Shown: positions 13,634-25,300 of the stretch, in pieces
Layout of the letters: each line of letters begins with the position of its first letter
Numbering within the stretch: the first letter of the stretch is position 1
Source of the DNA: Opisthorchis felineus
Lineage: Eukaryota > Platyhelminthes > Trematoda > Opisthorchiida > Opisthorchiidae
Length of the DNA: 64,000 nucleotides
NCBI GenBank assembly: GCA_004794785.1
Contig: SJOL01006765.1
Span: 896,558-960,557 of the forward strand
Direction: 5' to 3'
Translations under genes and position numbers: made by a program
Notes under the pieces: generated by a model
The model's database searches: none
Told to the model about the DNA's origin: nothing
The model's input: only the letters and a program-made list of their open reading frames with translations

Positions 13634-14480
13634 TCAGGATAGATGCTGTCCGATGTAGGTGAACTCCTTCCCCCCCGGGTCGCGGGGAGAAAGGAGATTG
13701 GCTGTTTCGCCAACAAGGGATTCCATCACGTCAAGGCCATCGGGTGCCTGGGGTGCAGGTGATAGGGGGTAGTCGGTGTTGACTTCAGGTTTTCGCATGG
13801 CTGTGTAGAGGTTGTGAAGGAATAGAGCATCGTCTTGTGGCGTGAGAGTGAAGGAGTCCTCCGAGGTCCGTAGATGTAGCAGAGAGGGTTTGATTTTTTC
13901 TTGAGGACCGGACAAAACTGTCTTGGGAAGTACCCGTGTCTCATTTTGTCATCTGTGGCATTTTACTGCAACATCTTCCCAACATAGGGTGAGGCAGGCT
14001 TCAATGTCCATATCGCAGTGGGTCATGGAATAGCATGCCTACATGATTCGTTTTTCGTTCAACGACCTGCGGTTGGGTCCAGGGAACTTCTTACTGTTCT
14101 GTGCGGATGAATTTTAATTCAAGACGGGGCGTTTGCGTGCTTTGGCAGTGTGGAACGATATGTCATCAACCAGGTGGTTTGGGGAAAGACGCTTCAGGTT
14201 CGGCCAGTTAGCTGCTCTTAAGTGGTTCCTTATGCCGGTATAATCACCACGGTACTATGGGGGTAGTGGTTATAGGAAAAGTGTCAGTAACACGGTAGGT
14301 TGTAGGGAGAGATGGCCCAGTCACTTGTCGAATGGTGAAAGGTAATCTCCTACATACTGTTGCGTTTGTTGATGAAGATGAAGTCCAGGGTTGATTGGTG
14401 CTGGCCAGTCCGGAATCTCGTCGGGTGGAAGGGGTGTTGATGCTCCCTGCCGATATGGTTGTATCTAAGGGGATAAGGTC
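13634..14480 (-). mobile_element. CR1-like LINE: endonuclease end and linker before RT
   Basis: The minus strand reads, in order, a TLDFIFINKRNS block (about 14350-14390) that resembles the end of an APE endonuclease domain, then an ISFHTAKARKRPVL-like stretch (about 14.11-14.17 kb), then KIKPSLLHLRTSEDSFTLTPQDDALFLHN at 13800-13900. The last is the linker that precedes RT in CR1/Jockey elements. Frame changes separate the blocks and no RT core follows, so this is a truncated remnant. The frame 13634-13915 is its longest intact piece. The exact clade is inferred. Confidence 0.55.
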
Positions 14481-14859
14481 GAAACCAGAGTGAGGGGCTG
14501 AAAGCTTGGCTGTTGATTTGTTGAAATTTATAATTAAGGAGCAGGGATGGTTTCGGTCGGGTGTTGATAGGGGGAGATTGAATAAGAAAACTTAGTCTTC
14601 ATCCGGTGGTGACAGAGCGGTAGTTGAGGCCGATGAACGATCATAAGAGCCGCAAACGAGCAGGGTGTAGGCAGCGAGGACGAATAGGCCACCAGCCCAA
14701 TTGGGTGAAGTTCATTGGATGGGTCGTATATCCCGGACGGTCTGCTTTGTTTCGTTGATTTTAAGGATGAATCAAGTTCCACTCACGAGTATGAAGCGTG
14801 CGAAGACGTGAGACGCAAGTCACTTAAATTCATGGACTTGTTTGAGATATAGTACAGTT

Positions 14860-15140
14860 GGTGTGGACACACCTTGGTGCACTTCAAACCTTTCTCCACC
14901 GACCTCATCCAGGAGAGTCCTCACGTTGCAGGTTCCAATCCATAGAAGACTAGTCTTCCTTCCCTTTATAGTCCGCGTCATGTGCGGGTATGTGGAGCTT
15001 CTTGAACGCTGACCCTGGAATTATGGACTTATTTCGAGTACTCCATGCCGAACCATTGACTTTAAGGTCCGCTCCTCAAGGCGGTGGGGGCTGACCTAGC
15101 CCAAGGATAGAGAGTAAGGAGTCTGACTCCTAACAGAACT
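14860..15140 (-). mobile_element. LINE 5'-end fragment (start of APE endonuclease)
   Basis: On the minus strand a segment near 14890-14960 reads an LWIGTCNVRTLLDEVGGERF-like string, the usual opening of an RTE APE endonuclease. The upstream non-coding part (15000-15130) resembles the corresponding part of the LINE at about 47.65-47.82 kb, including the shared phrase around GCTGACC..GGAAT and the AAGGAGTCTGA / AAGGGGTCTGA ending. It is therefore a 5' end of the same broad family in the same orientation. Confidence 0.5.
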
Positions 15141-15144
15141 GCGC

Positions 15145-15200
15145 ACATCACATGACTTTTGGCAACTAGGCGCCCGAAGGGTGTTACTGTTGAACGATTA
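15145..15200 (+). repeat. SINE 3'-tail fragment
   Basis: The block that reads GGCAACTAGGCGCCCGAAGG, followed by GTGTTACTGTTGAACG, is a diverged copy of the 3' part of the SINE at 37541-37720 (there on minus: GGCAGTTAGGCACCGAAAGG, then GTGCTACGACTGAACG). The tRNA-like head is absent here, so only the tail survives. Confidence 0.5.
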
Positions 15201-16148
15201 TTTATTTTATATTATGGTCAACCTTTGGGCCATTGGAGTGTGTGGTTTTTAGTGTCGCACTCATATTGTAGTGAACAATGCTATTTTACCCCGGACTGCC
15301 TCTTAGTACGATTTATCTTAGTACGTAAACTCGCTGGTCCTCGTCGGACTGCTCATGGCTGACCATTTCTGCATGGTTGAAAACCAAGGAGCCAAGTTCC
15401 ATCCAACGTGGCCCGCAGGATCGTTGGAGCACTGAAGCCCGACCACAACGATAAGGGGACAGCCTTATATTACTGAAAACATCACTGCACTGATCATAAT
15501 GTTTGACAGTAATACAATGGAGCTCTGGAGCTGATGGGGTGAACTTACGATACCCATTTTTGGGGCCGCCTAAACCAAGACAATCTGATAAAGACAGCGG
15601 TTGTCATCCATAAAAGATGTTTTCTAAATAAGATAGGTTAATGGAATTTGAAGGGCATCTGCTCCGTAACTGCTACCTTAGAAGACATTACAAACTCGCT
15701 TTGGAGCCCAACATTTTCTGCGAGAATTTTCTGATTTTCTCAACCCGTCGCTGTCAAGTTTGATGATTTTTACATACATGGTTCGTCCGAGTTCATAGAA
15801 CCATTAAAATGGAGATTGGAGCCGGCATTATGAGACTCTGATGTGAAGAGTCTTGTTACCATTATTTCTGCATAGTACATGGAATTCATGAAATCTTATC
15901 GCGTCCACAGTTGATGTGAATCACAGAAAATACTGCTCTTGTAAGCGGTTAATAGTTGCCACTGTTTCATAATCAAAACGACGTTTTTTTCACCTTTTTC
16001 TCTAAGGAAACAATTTATCCCGTAGCGACAATATTTCGGAGCATCGTTTTTCCCTGTGGCATCGGTGTATCTGAGACCCACTGAAAAAGGAACTATACAT
16101 TGAAAAACAAATATTTCATTGATCGGCCCTATGTGAAATGCAACCTCA

Positions 16149-16391
16149 ATGAGGTTTGTTATCCTCAGTTTATATTATCCTCCAACCAGTCTCAAAAATT
16201 TTGGATTTCTGGTGCCTCACCTTCCAAAATTTGAAGGAGAATTGAAAGATTTACTATTTGAGATTGATAAGTTGATTGAGCGCAAGAAGTGTGAATGGGA
16301 GAGTGAACTGAAAACCTTGGAACAAGAGTTATTGCAGAAAGTGAAGGAAAATCAGACATTACAAGAAGCCGTGTGCATAAAGGAGCGCGAG
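16149..16391 (+). CDS. CEP63: CEP63/DEUP1-like exon 1 (N-terminal coiled coil)
   Basis: Open from ATG 16149, with an in-frame TGA just upstream (16134-16136), to a donor GTAAGA at 16392. It ends in phase 0. It encodes the family's first coiled coil, with the [19 protein letters not shown] stretch. The true start is unsure: AG acceptors at 16168, 16189 or 16236 could make this an internal exon preceded by an unseen 5' exon, in which case the first 7 to 30 residues given here are intron. Confidence 0.75.
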
Positions 16392-19300
16392 GTAAGAATT
16401 GTCTGTATCTTTGTGATATAGCTGTTCAGTTAGCAAAGGCTTTCAGTCAACTGAATACGATAGAATCGAAACCGGAGCCGAATGGGGTGGAAGAGATGGA
16501 ACAGCTGAAGTTAACCGTAGAGCGAATAACTCGGGATTACGACAGTCTACGAGAAAAATATCGTAAGCAAGTTAGGCTTCAAAGGGAGCGGAGTGCCAGA
16601 ACTATGAAAAAAGTTGAGGAGGATAACGTGTCCCTTCTCACAGAGCTCCAAAACTTGAGGTTAGTTTCACTTTTATGTGTTGGAGGCCGTTCTCCAGTAG
16701 TTCCTCGTGGGAGCTTAAGGCAGTGTTCCTGCAATTTATCCTTCTCTGAATAGGGAACCTAGGCTGAAAGAGAAGCTTTGTTGCATCCCCACGAACATCA
16801 CCGTTAGTTTCATGGGCCAAATACCCCGTTTCCCAAAGATACCGGAAAAATTCCCCAATTCCGACCCTATTTGTCCTCAACGATGGGCTACCTTTCCAAA
16901 AAAAAACGGGAAACGCGAGCACCGCTTGACATGTCAGCTGATTCCCGTTTTAGTTATGGCTAGTCGGTGTGTTTGAGCCCAAATGTTAATCTATATAGAT
17001 TACCTCTGGTTCACATTCCTGGCACTGAACAGTGAGCTTGACAACTGAACTTACGACGCAAACTAGTGGTTTCATGGCTTGCATGCATTGCCCCAAATCA
17101 TAAAGTGAGCATGGGGCTTTTTCATCGGTAGTCGGTCTGGTTGTCCAGGTTAGGGTTAAGAACACGTCAAACTACTGGTGGGCGTAATCGTTCGATGATA
17201 GCTCAGCTGTGTGGCTATCAATTCGGATGCAATGGCGCGTATCTTTAGAAGATCACATTCTGAGCAGTAAGATGTTCATATCTTCTGAAGGTCAAATACT
17301 GGTCAGTAAGTTCCGTCAGGATTACATCACGACACGCTGCTCAGTTAATGTAAATCCGGTCAGTGGAAAGGTTACAGTATCATCGAAAATTAAAAAAGCC
17401 CAATAACTCTTCATTATAGTTTCCTGAGGGTATATGCTTTGGTCATGTGCGTCTCAGATAGCATTGCATGCCAGTCATGAAATGCATGAGTGTGGCGCCA
17501 GTAGCAGCTGGATACTCAAATTTTGAAAACGTGGGTTCTCTTCTATAGGTTCTAAAGGTTCCCTTCTTCTAGGTTATACCGGCTAGAAGGCCGATATAAC
17601 TACAATATCTTCAGGCTGTTTTAAAGAGCACCAGCTTCGATCAAATATGGAAACCGAGGATCTAAGTGAAGAGTTCAAAAAATCGTACGAGTCCAAAAAC
17701 CGGGGTGAATGTTCAGAAAGGATCAGTTTCTTGTTGTTGAGTCATTCCAAAAAAGTTAGGCGTGCTGCCTCTGAAAATTATCTCACATAGCTTCTTATGA
17801 GAAGATCGTGGATTAGTAGAGTGGTGCTGTGGCGACGGCTGCGTTGGCCCAAAAAGATATTCAATGTCAAGACAAAGTTACACTCGAATTCCTAACGATT
17901 TTTGGGTGCAACGTTGAATCACTGTTGTAAACTTAGAATAGATTAATCTGCCTTTGAATGATATGAAACCATCCGAGCGTGAAAGTTGGTCGCAGGAGAA
18001 CAGTGCTTAACGATGCTCTAGCATAAGGCAGTAACTCCGCCTTCACATTGGTTATCATATAAGTTATCGCCTTATAGTAAGTAGTGCTCTATTATCCCGA
18101 TAATACAGAAATGGAAAGATACTGGAATGACAACGATTAGTGCTGGTTTCACCCATTTCGGAATCAAAGCTCAATAGTCCATCAGCATGAACGACTGCAA
18201 AGTGAAAGTTAATCCTTCCGTTGCCCAATTACGTTCGACAGGTTACCGGAGAGCTAAATCCAACAATAATTGCGTATAATAATGGGGTTATGCTAAAATG
18301 GTCAGCGTAATTTATCCCGTGTTTACTATCCATTGTGAGCTACTAATCGTTCAACCGTGCCTAGTGGTAGAGAGATGGCACTTTGAAATGCAAGCAGACA
18401 ACTTGTATAACTCAAGGACCACTCAGTCCTAAAGAACTGGGAGTTTTATTTGCCTGATAATAGAGACTTCACTGAAGAGGCCACTGTCCATGTCCCATTG
18501 ACGGTTCCTGTTGGGCCTCTTTATTGGGACTTATGAAATGGACTCGTGGTGGATATTTTTGGGATCCGGGTCCATATTTTTTAGGGTCAATATTTCGGAC
18601 TATTTTATTTTAATACTCAGTTCCTCCCTGAATATGAACTACTGGTTAGGGTATACGATCCGAGTATTCGGCAGCAGCTGCTTTACATGAGGCACACCCT
18701 TCATTGTCGACCACTGCTGAGGCATTTTTTCAAGCGCTGTATGCTCGTAAGCGGGAACCAGCTCTTTGTATATGGAACATGGTATGTTGAAAGGTTTAGA
18801 AAGTACAGCTGTTCCTTTTTGCAGGAAACGTACCTAACCTATAACCTAAAAACTAGTCGTGCGATCATTTACTCCACAAATATGGAATTCCTTTTAATTA
18901 TTGTTCAGGGTAGTTACATCTTTTGGATCAATAACCAAATAACAAAAAGGTGCTTTCCATTAAGTCACATGAAGCTACAGCCATAAAGTGTGTGACAAAG
19001 CCGCAAACGTTAAGTCGGAATTCTTTTGGATAGTGTAACAGACTACACCAACTAAAGCCAACTAAATCAGTTGACCCAACTTTTAGTGCCGCAACTCCTA
19101 AATTCTCCTCTTGTGTGCTCGTGATCAGAATCAGTCCGATAGCTAACTTACCAGTCCTTGACGTTCCCATGGTGATCTACGTGCTAACCACAACTAATCT
19201 CAAATTCTCTCAGGCGTCCACTCCAACCAAATGCAGTGAATTGGAGCAAATGAATGTTATATCCTTTCTAGTGGTAATTAAAATTTGGAAACCGATTTCA

Positions 19301-22300
19301 TCATGTATTTTGTGATTGTGTAACCCTATAAGACTTTATTGATAGCAGGTTTTATATCCAAGTCATTCGAAAACGTTTCCATCCGTTGAAATTGCCCGTT
19401 CTACAGGGTCAGTTGAAAACCACAATAAGCGTTCTTCCTCTGCTAAGGTATGCGGAAATGTGAACAAGCGCCTGCATATATAGTTTTTATTCGCCTTTCA
19501 CAGAGAGGAACATACCGTTCAACTCGAGATGCTCAAACAACAACTATTAGAGGAAAAAAATATGAGTACTAACTTACGAGATCGTTGCACACAACTTCAA
19601 TCCCAACTCAACGATGCCATGATGGACTTGGATCGGGAGCGCAAAAGCGCACTTGAAGCTCAACTCACCTTTCTAAATCGGCAATCTGAACTAGAGGCAT
19701 ATTTGAAAACTGCCCATTCTACAACCGAGTCGCAGGTAAGAACATTGACAATGATTCCGCAAGTCTCCATTGCAACGCTCGCTAGATACCGAAAGACATC
19801 TATTAATTTTATCCACTACAGGCTAAGGAGCTGCTGCATGTCAGACAAGTCCTGACAGCCAACCAAGCCCAAATCCGGCGTCTTTCGTCAGAAGCATCTG
19901 CCAAGCAGTCGGAATTGATTGCCTCTAAGGCTGTGGTTAAAAAATTGGAGACCGCAGTTGCTAAACACCTGGCGATCATCTCTGCTGAATACCTTTCAAG
20001 CCCAACGTCCAACTCTCCTGGCGTTCCTTCTAATTCAGGTTGCACACAGACCTCTGATTTCGTTTGTCCCGGACAGTTGGAAGAAAAGCTGGTCAAACTT
20101 GAACGGCAGCTGAGCTCTGCACACAAAACGTTGTGGGAGAAGCTACAAGAGTACAGGTAAACAGCACTATTCGAGTGGTTTGTCCGAAATTTTCACTTTC
20201 ACTTTGAGCTACTTTATTGAAATCGAATTCAAGTTTTTTGCCGCTGCCTATTTCCTTCAGGCCTGTTTTTCTAATCCGTTCAGTGACCTAGCAGGAATTC
20301 ATCAGCCAGCGGGCTCTTGCTAATGACGAAAATCTTTTGGAGGACAAATGGGCTCCTTGCCCGACTCATCATTGTTCGGGGGGTCAGTCAACACCAGGTT
20401 ACGTGACATGAACTGTGTGATTAAAGGACAGTTCTGTTGTATCCTGCCCAAACGTGCTTTGCTCACACTGCCGCCTGCAGCCATCTGTGGCCAGGTGCTC
20501 ATTACGGCCGGAAGATCGCGAGTTCGAATTTCCCGAGGAGACTGGACCTTACCATGGTGTGACCGTCTGTGTGCCTATGTGACCCATTGAGCTATACTGC
20601 GGTGTGTCCGTTCGACAGTTGCACCCGTAACTATCAGCTTTGCCAGCGGTTGGGGGTCTAACCAACACAATCTCTCGGCCCTTAAGGTTGCGGGCTGGAA
20701 CATGTGTGACGAATTGTTCTTTACTGAACGTAACGCACTGGCATTTCCCGCCACACACCGCTGCCTTTCAATCAGGCTTTTGAACCAAAGGCTATGGTCG
20801 AGGACACTAATCATCATCTAGGTCTTGACGCCCTGGCAGTATGCCAACCCACGTACAACCACGATACCCACAACTAACAATACTCCCATGCCACATCGGC
20901 CGTTGCGTGGTGCTATCATCTGGTCACCTTACTTGCTGCATACAGCCACGTCTTTGAACAGTGCTTGTGATTATACCTGTGTTACAGCGCTAACAGTTCC
21001 GCTCAAGCACTGGATATCAAGCAGAACAGTGAAACTGCTTGAATCTCAAAGAACTAATCACGCAGGTCCCGAAACTAATTCAACCCGACGAATTATCAGA
21101 CTCCAAGTCAAACCTAGCGTGCGCGCCGACCGCGAAGCTTGGTGGACACGAAAGGTTAACGAAATGGAGGAGGCGCAGCAAGCCTGGAATGCCCGATGAT
21201 CATTTTGGTCGATCCGCGCAGCCGGTCGTGGGAAACAGCCGGTGAGCGAAGTGATCAAGGACCAAACTTGCGCTACCATCTTGAAGGAAGAAGGACGCCT
21301 CGACCGCTGGGCTGAGCATTCTCGTGGCCGCCTGCCGCCACTCAGTTGGATCCTGGAACTGCAGCAGAGCCTTGAATGTTAAACCAGGAACCCCCTATGG
21401 CCTCGGAAGTTTACGACTAAATATGTTTTCTCAAACGCCACTGAGCCTCTGGTCCGGATGATCTCCCAGCCGCATTGTGCAAGCATGGGGTGAAGTCCTC
21501 AGTCAGCGCCTGCCTGATCTATTTGCTTGCATATGGTAAAAGAAGACTGTCCTAGAAAGCTGTGGAGAATCGGTAATTGTACCCATTTTCAAAAAAGGGC
21601 CCGTGATGAATAATCCAGTCATAACGAGACTGTTGGCGTCACTTGTCCTTCGTCACCTTTTGGTGGCCCGTGAAGCACTGCCTCGAAAGTGGCAAGCTGG
21701 ATTCCAGCCTGGTAGGTCCTCGGGACTAGACAAGTGAGTCAGTGGCTCCGAGCAGAGCCCTCCAAGATAACCAGCGCACACCTTATCCCGCGAGTAAGAA
21801 TTTTGGCTACAGTTGCGGTTCAGGAACAAAACCCTAGATTCCCCCACTGCCTTGTGGTTGGAACCTTTGAGTCAAGCACCCAAGGTGGATGCGTCAAACA
21901 AATACCCTCTTCAGTCTACGCGACCTCAAAGTCTGCTTTGCTTTAGCTGCACTGGCCATGCTGACAATCTCTTTATTCTCATCTGTTAAGTAGTTCTCAT
22001 ACAATTCACCTTGGAATGCTCGCGATAGGCTAGCACCAGGTGCCTCCCTCACCCACACTTTTGTCATCTTTTCATTTCACGAATCTAATTTTTTATTATG
22101 TTACAAAATTAAATAAACTTTATGGATGTACGACAGTGAAACATCGGTGCCAATACTTATGTTTCTGTCCATTATGATGATGATGATGTTCAAAACTCCT
22201 ACAAAAAACAAAACACCTACATTGGCTCCGACCATGTTTTCGTTCGATCTCGCTCAAACGTTCATTTTCCGTCAGTGAATCGGAGTCCAGCTCCTCAGTC

Positions 22301-25300
22301 CGAAACGCATGGTCTTCAAGAACTACCGATATAAGGATACCGAACTGCTGTCGATAGCTCTGATAAAGAAACGAGAGAAATCTTCGGGTGACATTGACCG
22401 CAAACTTTCAGTATGCTTGCCCGGAACCTGGTTTTTACAACCCAACCGTCGGAATTAGTTACTAAATATGCTTACCTTGACGGTTGTATCTCCTCCACTG
22501 GTAGTATTTCCGACCAGTTCTGTCCCCCTTCAACTTGGCCACTCATGGGGTATGGTCGATAATAGTCTCACTGAAAGGAAAGGCATGCATTCCGGCCGGT
22601 GCTGTTCTGTGGAAATGAGACCCAGATATTTTACACGGAAGATGGAAGGCGACGACTTGCTTTCGACCGTGGATGAGTACACGGCGTTGGGCACCATATT
22701 TCCAGTGCTGGAATACGTTGTGTGGTGTTTAGCAAATCGTCTGTGAATGCTCGATGGTCGACTCGATACAAATACACCAATCATACCGGCTCGTCGTTTG
22801 TTGTGGAGGCTCGCAACAGTACTATAAAAAGTTGCTCAGTTGTAACGCCCCTTCAATGCCCAGCTACCATACCAGCATTGGGGAGGAGGAAAGCAGCAGG
22901 TGGGTGGGCTATGACGAGACAATGAAGTGTCAAGGGCCTAACTCGCTGTATTAGTCACGTTGGTGTATGCCGTCTGCCAGATTATTTGACTGCGTGCTGG
23001 AGGCGTAGGCATTTCGGATGTTTATGGTAGGTTATCCTTAGGTTCCCACTATAGAGATGTATTCAGCTAAATTGGCAGGGTTGTACACCAGTGTCCTTCA
23101 CTGGTGTTTCTGTCAGTGATGATGATGGGTGATGATGAGGGTGAGGAGTGGACTTACCGGTAGTTGGTAACTCTTACACATGTGACCAGTTCTACAGAAA
23201 GGTTGCCTGTTCGGATTATCATGCAACACAACATGATCTTGCCACTGTCAGCTTGTTCAACGATAGCGATTTTTACGTCCGGTCGCTACACTGTTAGAAG
23301 TGTTGTTCTGCGGACCCATCGTACGTGTTGCCGAGGTAGTTTTAGTGTAAGCACTCCTTCCATATCACACCGACGATTCACCTTGTTGTATGTCTCTGGG
23401 TTCCGTCTTTAACGGGACTGTTATGGGAACAAATCTGCCTCGTTAAAACGTTAGAGAGAATTATGTTTGTATCAGTTTCAAGTTTCACGAAGTGGTAGAA
23501 AAAGTTGGTCCTCTCACCAACAGCCTATGATACAATTAACAGCATATTCATCATCGCCATCCATAAAGTTTATGCAGGTGGTATTACGACTCTAGCTGTC
23601 ATATTATTTCTCCCGCATTTTTGATGACTTTATTGACGCATCATCTATTTGAACCACTTAGGTTTTGAGAATTCCATTTTTGATGTTCTCTGCCTGTCCT
23701 AGAGTACCAGAGGCATGGATTTTATAGTTCTTTATGGGTTATTTCGAACTAATGACTACTATCGTTCACTTATCGGTCACCTGTAACGCACTGCGTTCTC
23801 TTGTATCGACTAACCAATTAGGATGGAGCAGCTGGTTACGCCGGCAATTTGGCGCACCTTACCTGACATGGGCGTTCCCTTCTGCGAAACTCTTGAAAAA
23901 GACCACTAGCTATTGGCACATATCAATAGGAAAGTCATCCTCAGAGGAGGTCATTACGTATGAAAGGCCATTTTACGTCGGTCGTTTTAGGCGGTCCTCC
24001 AAGTGGAGAGCAATGTAGCTACTTTCTGTTTGCCAGTCGTTCTTTGATACCTTATTTCGACGGACGACACTAATGATTGCAGATGCGCTAGCTACGGATA
24101 CGGTGCTTTTTCAGTAACACTAACGTGTAAGCATGGCTTGTATGAGCGCACAACTCGCTGTAGTTCGAACGGAATGCTACTGGTGGTTACTGGTTTATAT
24201 GTTGGTCGTCCGGCTCAATGTGTGGAAGTTTATACGCACACCGCTCTTTCACTTTCCCGTGGATGGAAGACTACTTCTGAAGTATTTGTCTTCGTTTTCA
24301 GCCGTTTGGAAGTGACCTGCCACACTGCATCTGCCACCATCCAACGGTTAGTCAACGTGAAAAATCAGGCAATGAGGCAAGTGGCCTCACTCGGTATCGC
24401 TCTGGGTAAAACAAGCGAAGCAGTGAATGTCGTATATGAACGAGTTAGTGAGATGGACCAGGTGGGCCAATGATTTCTCACTTGTATGTTCTGTTTAACA
24501 AATTGTATGATTTGTTGTTCTTATGAAGACTTTTTTTTCCTGATTTGCATTTTTTTTAGAGTAGGTAGTTCATATTCAGAATTTTGTACCCACAAGGAGT
24601 CTTTTTACCTGTGTACCCTTGAAACTAAAGCAGTGACCCGATTCTTTCGTCTCCTAGACGTGTACAGAGAAGCTCCTAAGGATTAAAAAAAGACTTGATC
24701 AACTAAAGGAGCAAGTAATTCAGGTGAGCCAAATTATTTAAACTTTTTATGCACTCATGCTTCACAATTGTTCAAACTTCCCTACTCTATGGCTATTTAT
24801 CATCCTTTAGTATCATTCTCAACATGGATGACGGCAGTAATGCAATCTGCTATCGTGCTAACCACAATAATTTGGTTTAGGAAAGGTCTAACGAAAGAGG
24901 GAAGGAATGAAAAGGGTCTGTCCCTCCAGACACTCAAACTAATCAGCTGGACAAAGACAGGTGGTTGGTAACTAGCTGCTACAACTTCGCCAGCCAAGTA
25001 CGGTCACGCAGACTTCATTATGAAAGAGCAATCGTTTTAATACCACTCGCATTCTTTGCTATCATCAGGTCATTGTTTGCTCGCCTCGTTTTCGGCTTTC
25101 AGTTATGATCATAGAACACATAGATTGATAATTGGGTTTGTCTAGTACATTGCCAGTTAACTGCGCATGGCGCTGCTGCGTTCGTTCAACGGAAGCACCT
25201 GTCATCACACGCTTTTTTGAACACATTTTTATGAATCTATCGACGTCAAGCAGTCGACCGACAGCTCGCCACATCACTTATCATAGATGCCTCGGATCTT

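Noticed and set aside
17647..17790. 48-codon ATG-to-stop frame with protein-like charge pattern inside the large CEP63 intron
   Set aside because: Considered as the missing exon after 16659, but there is no acceptor/donor pair in the needed phase.
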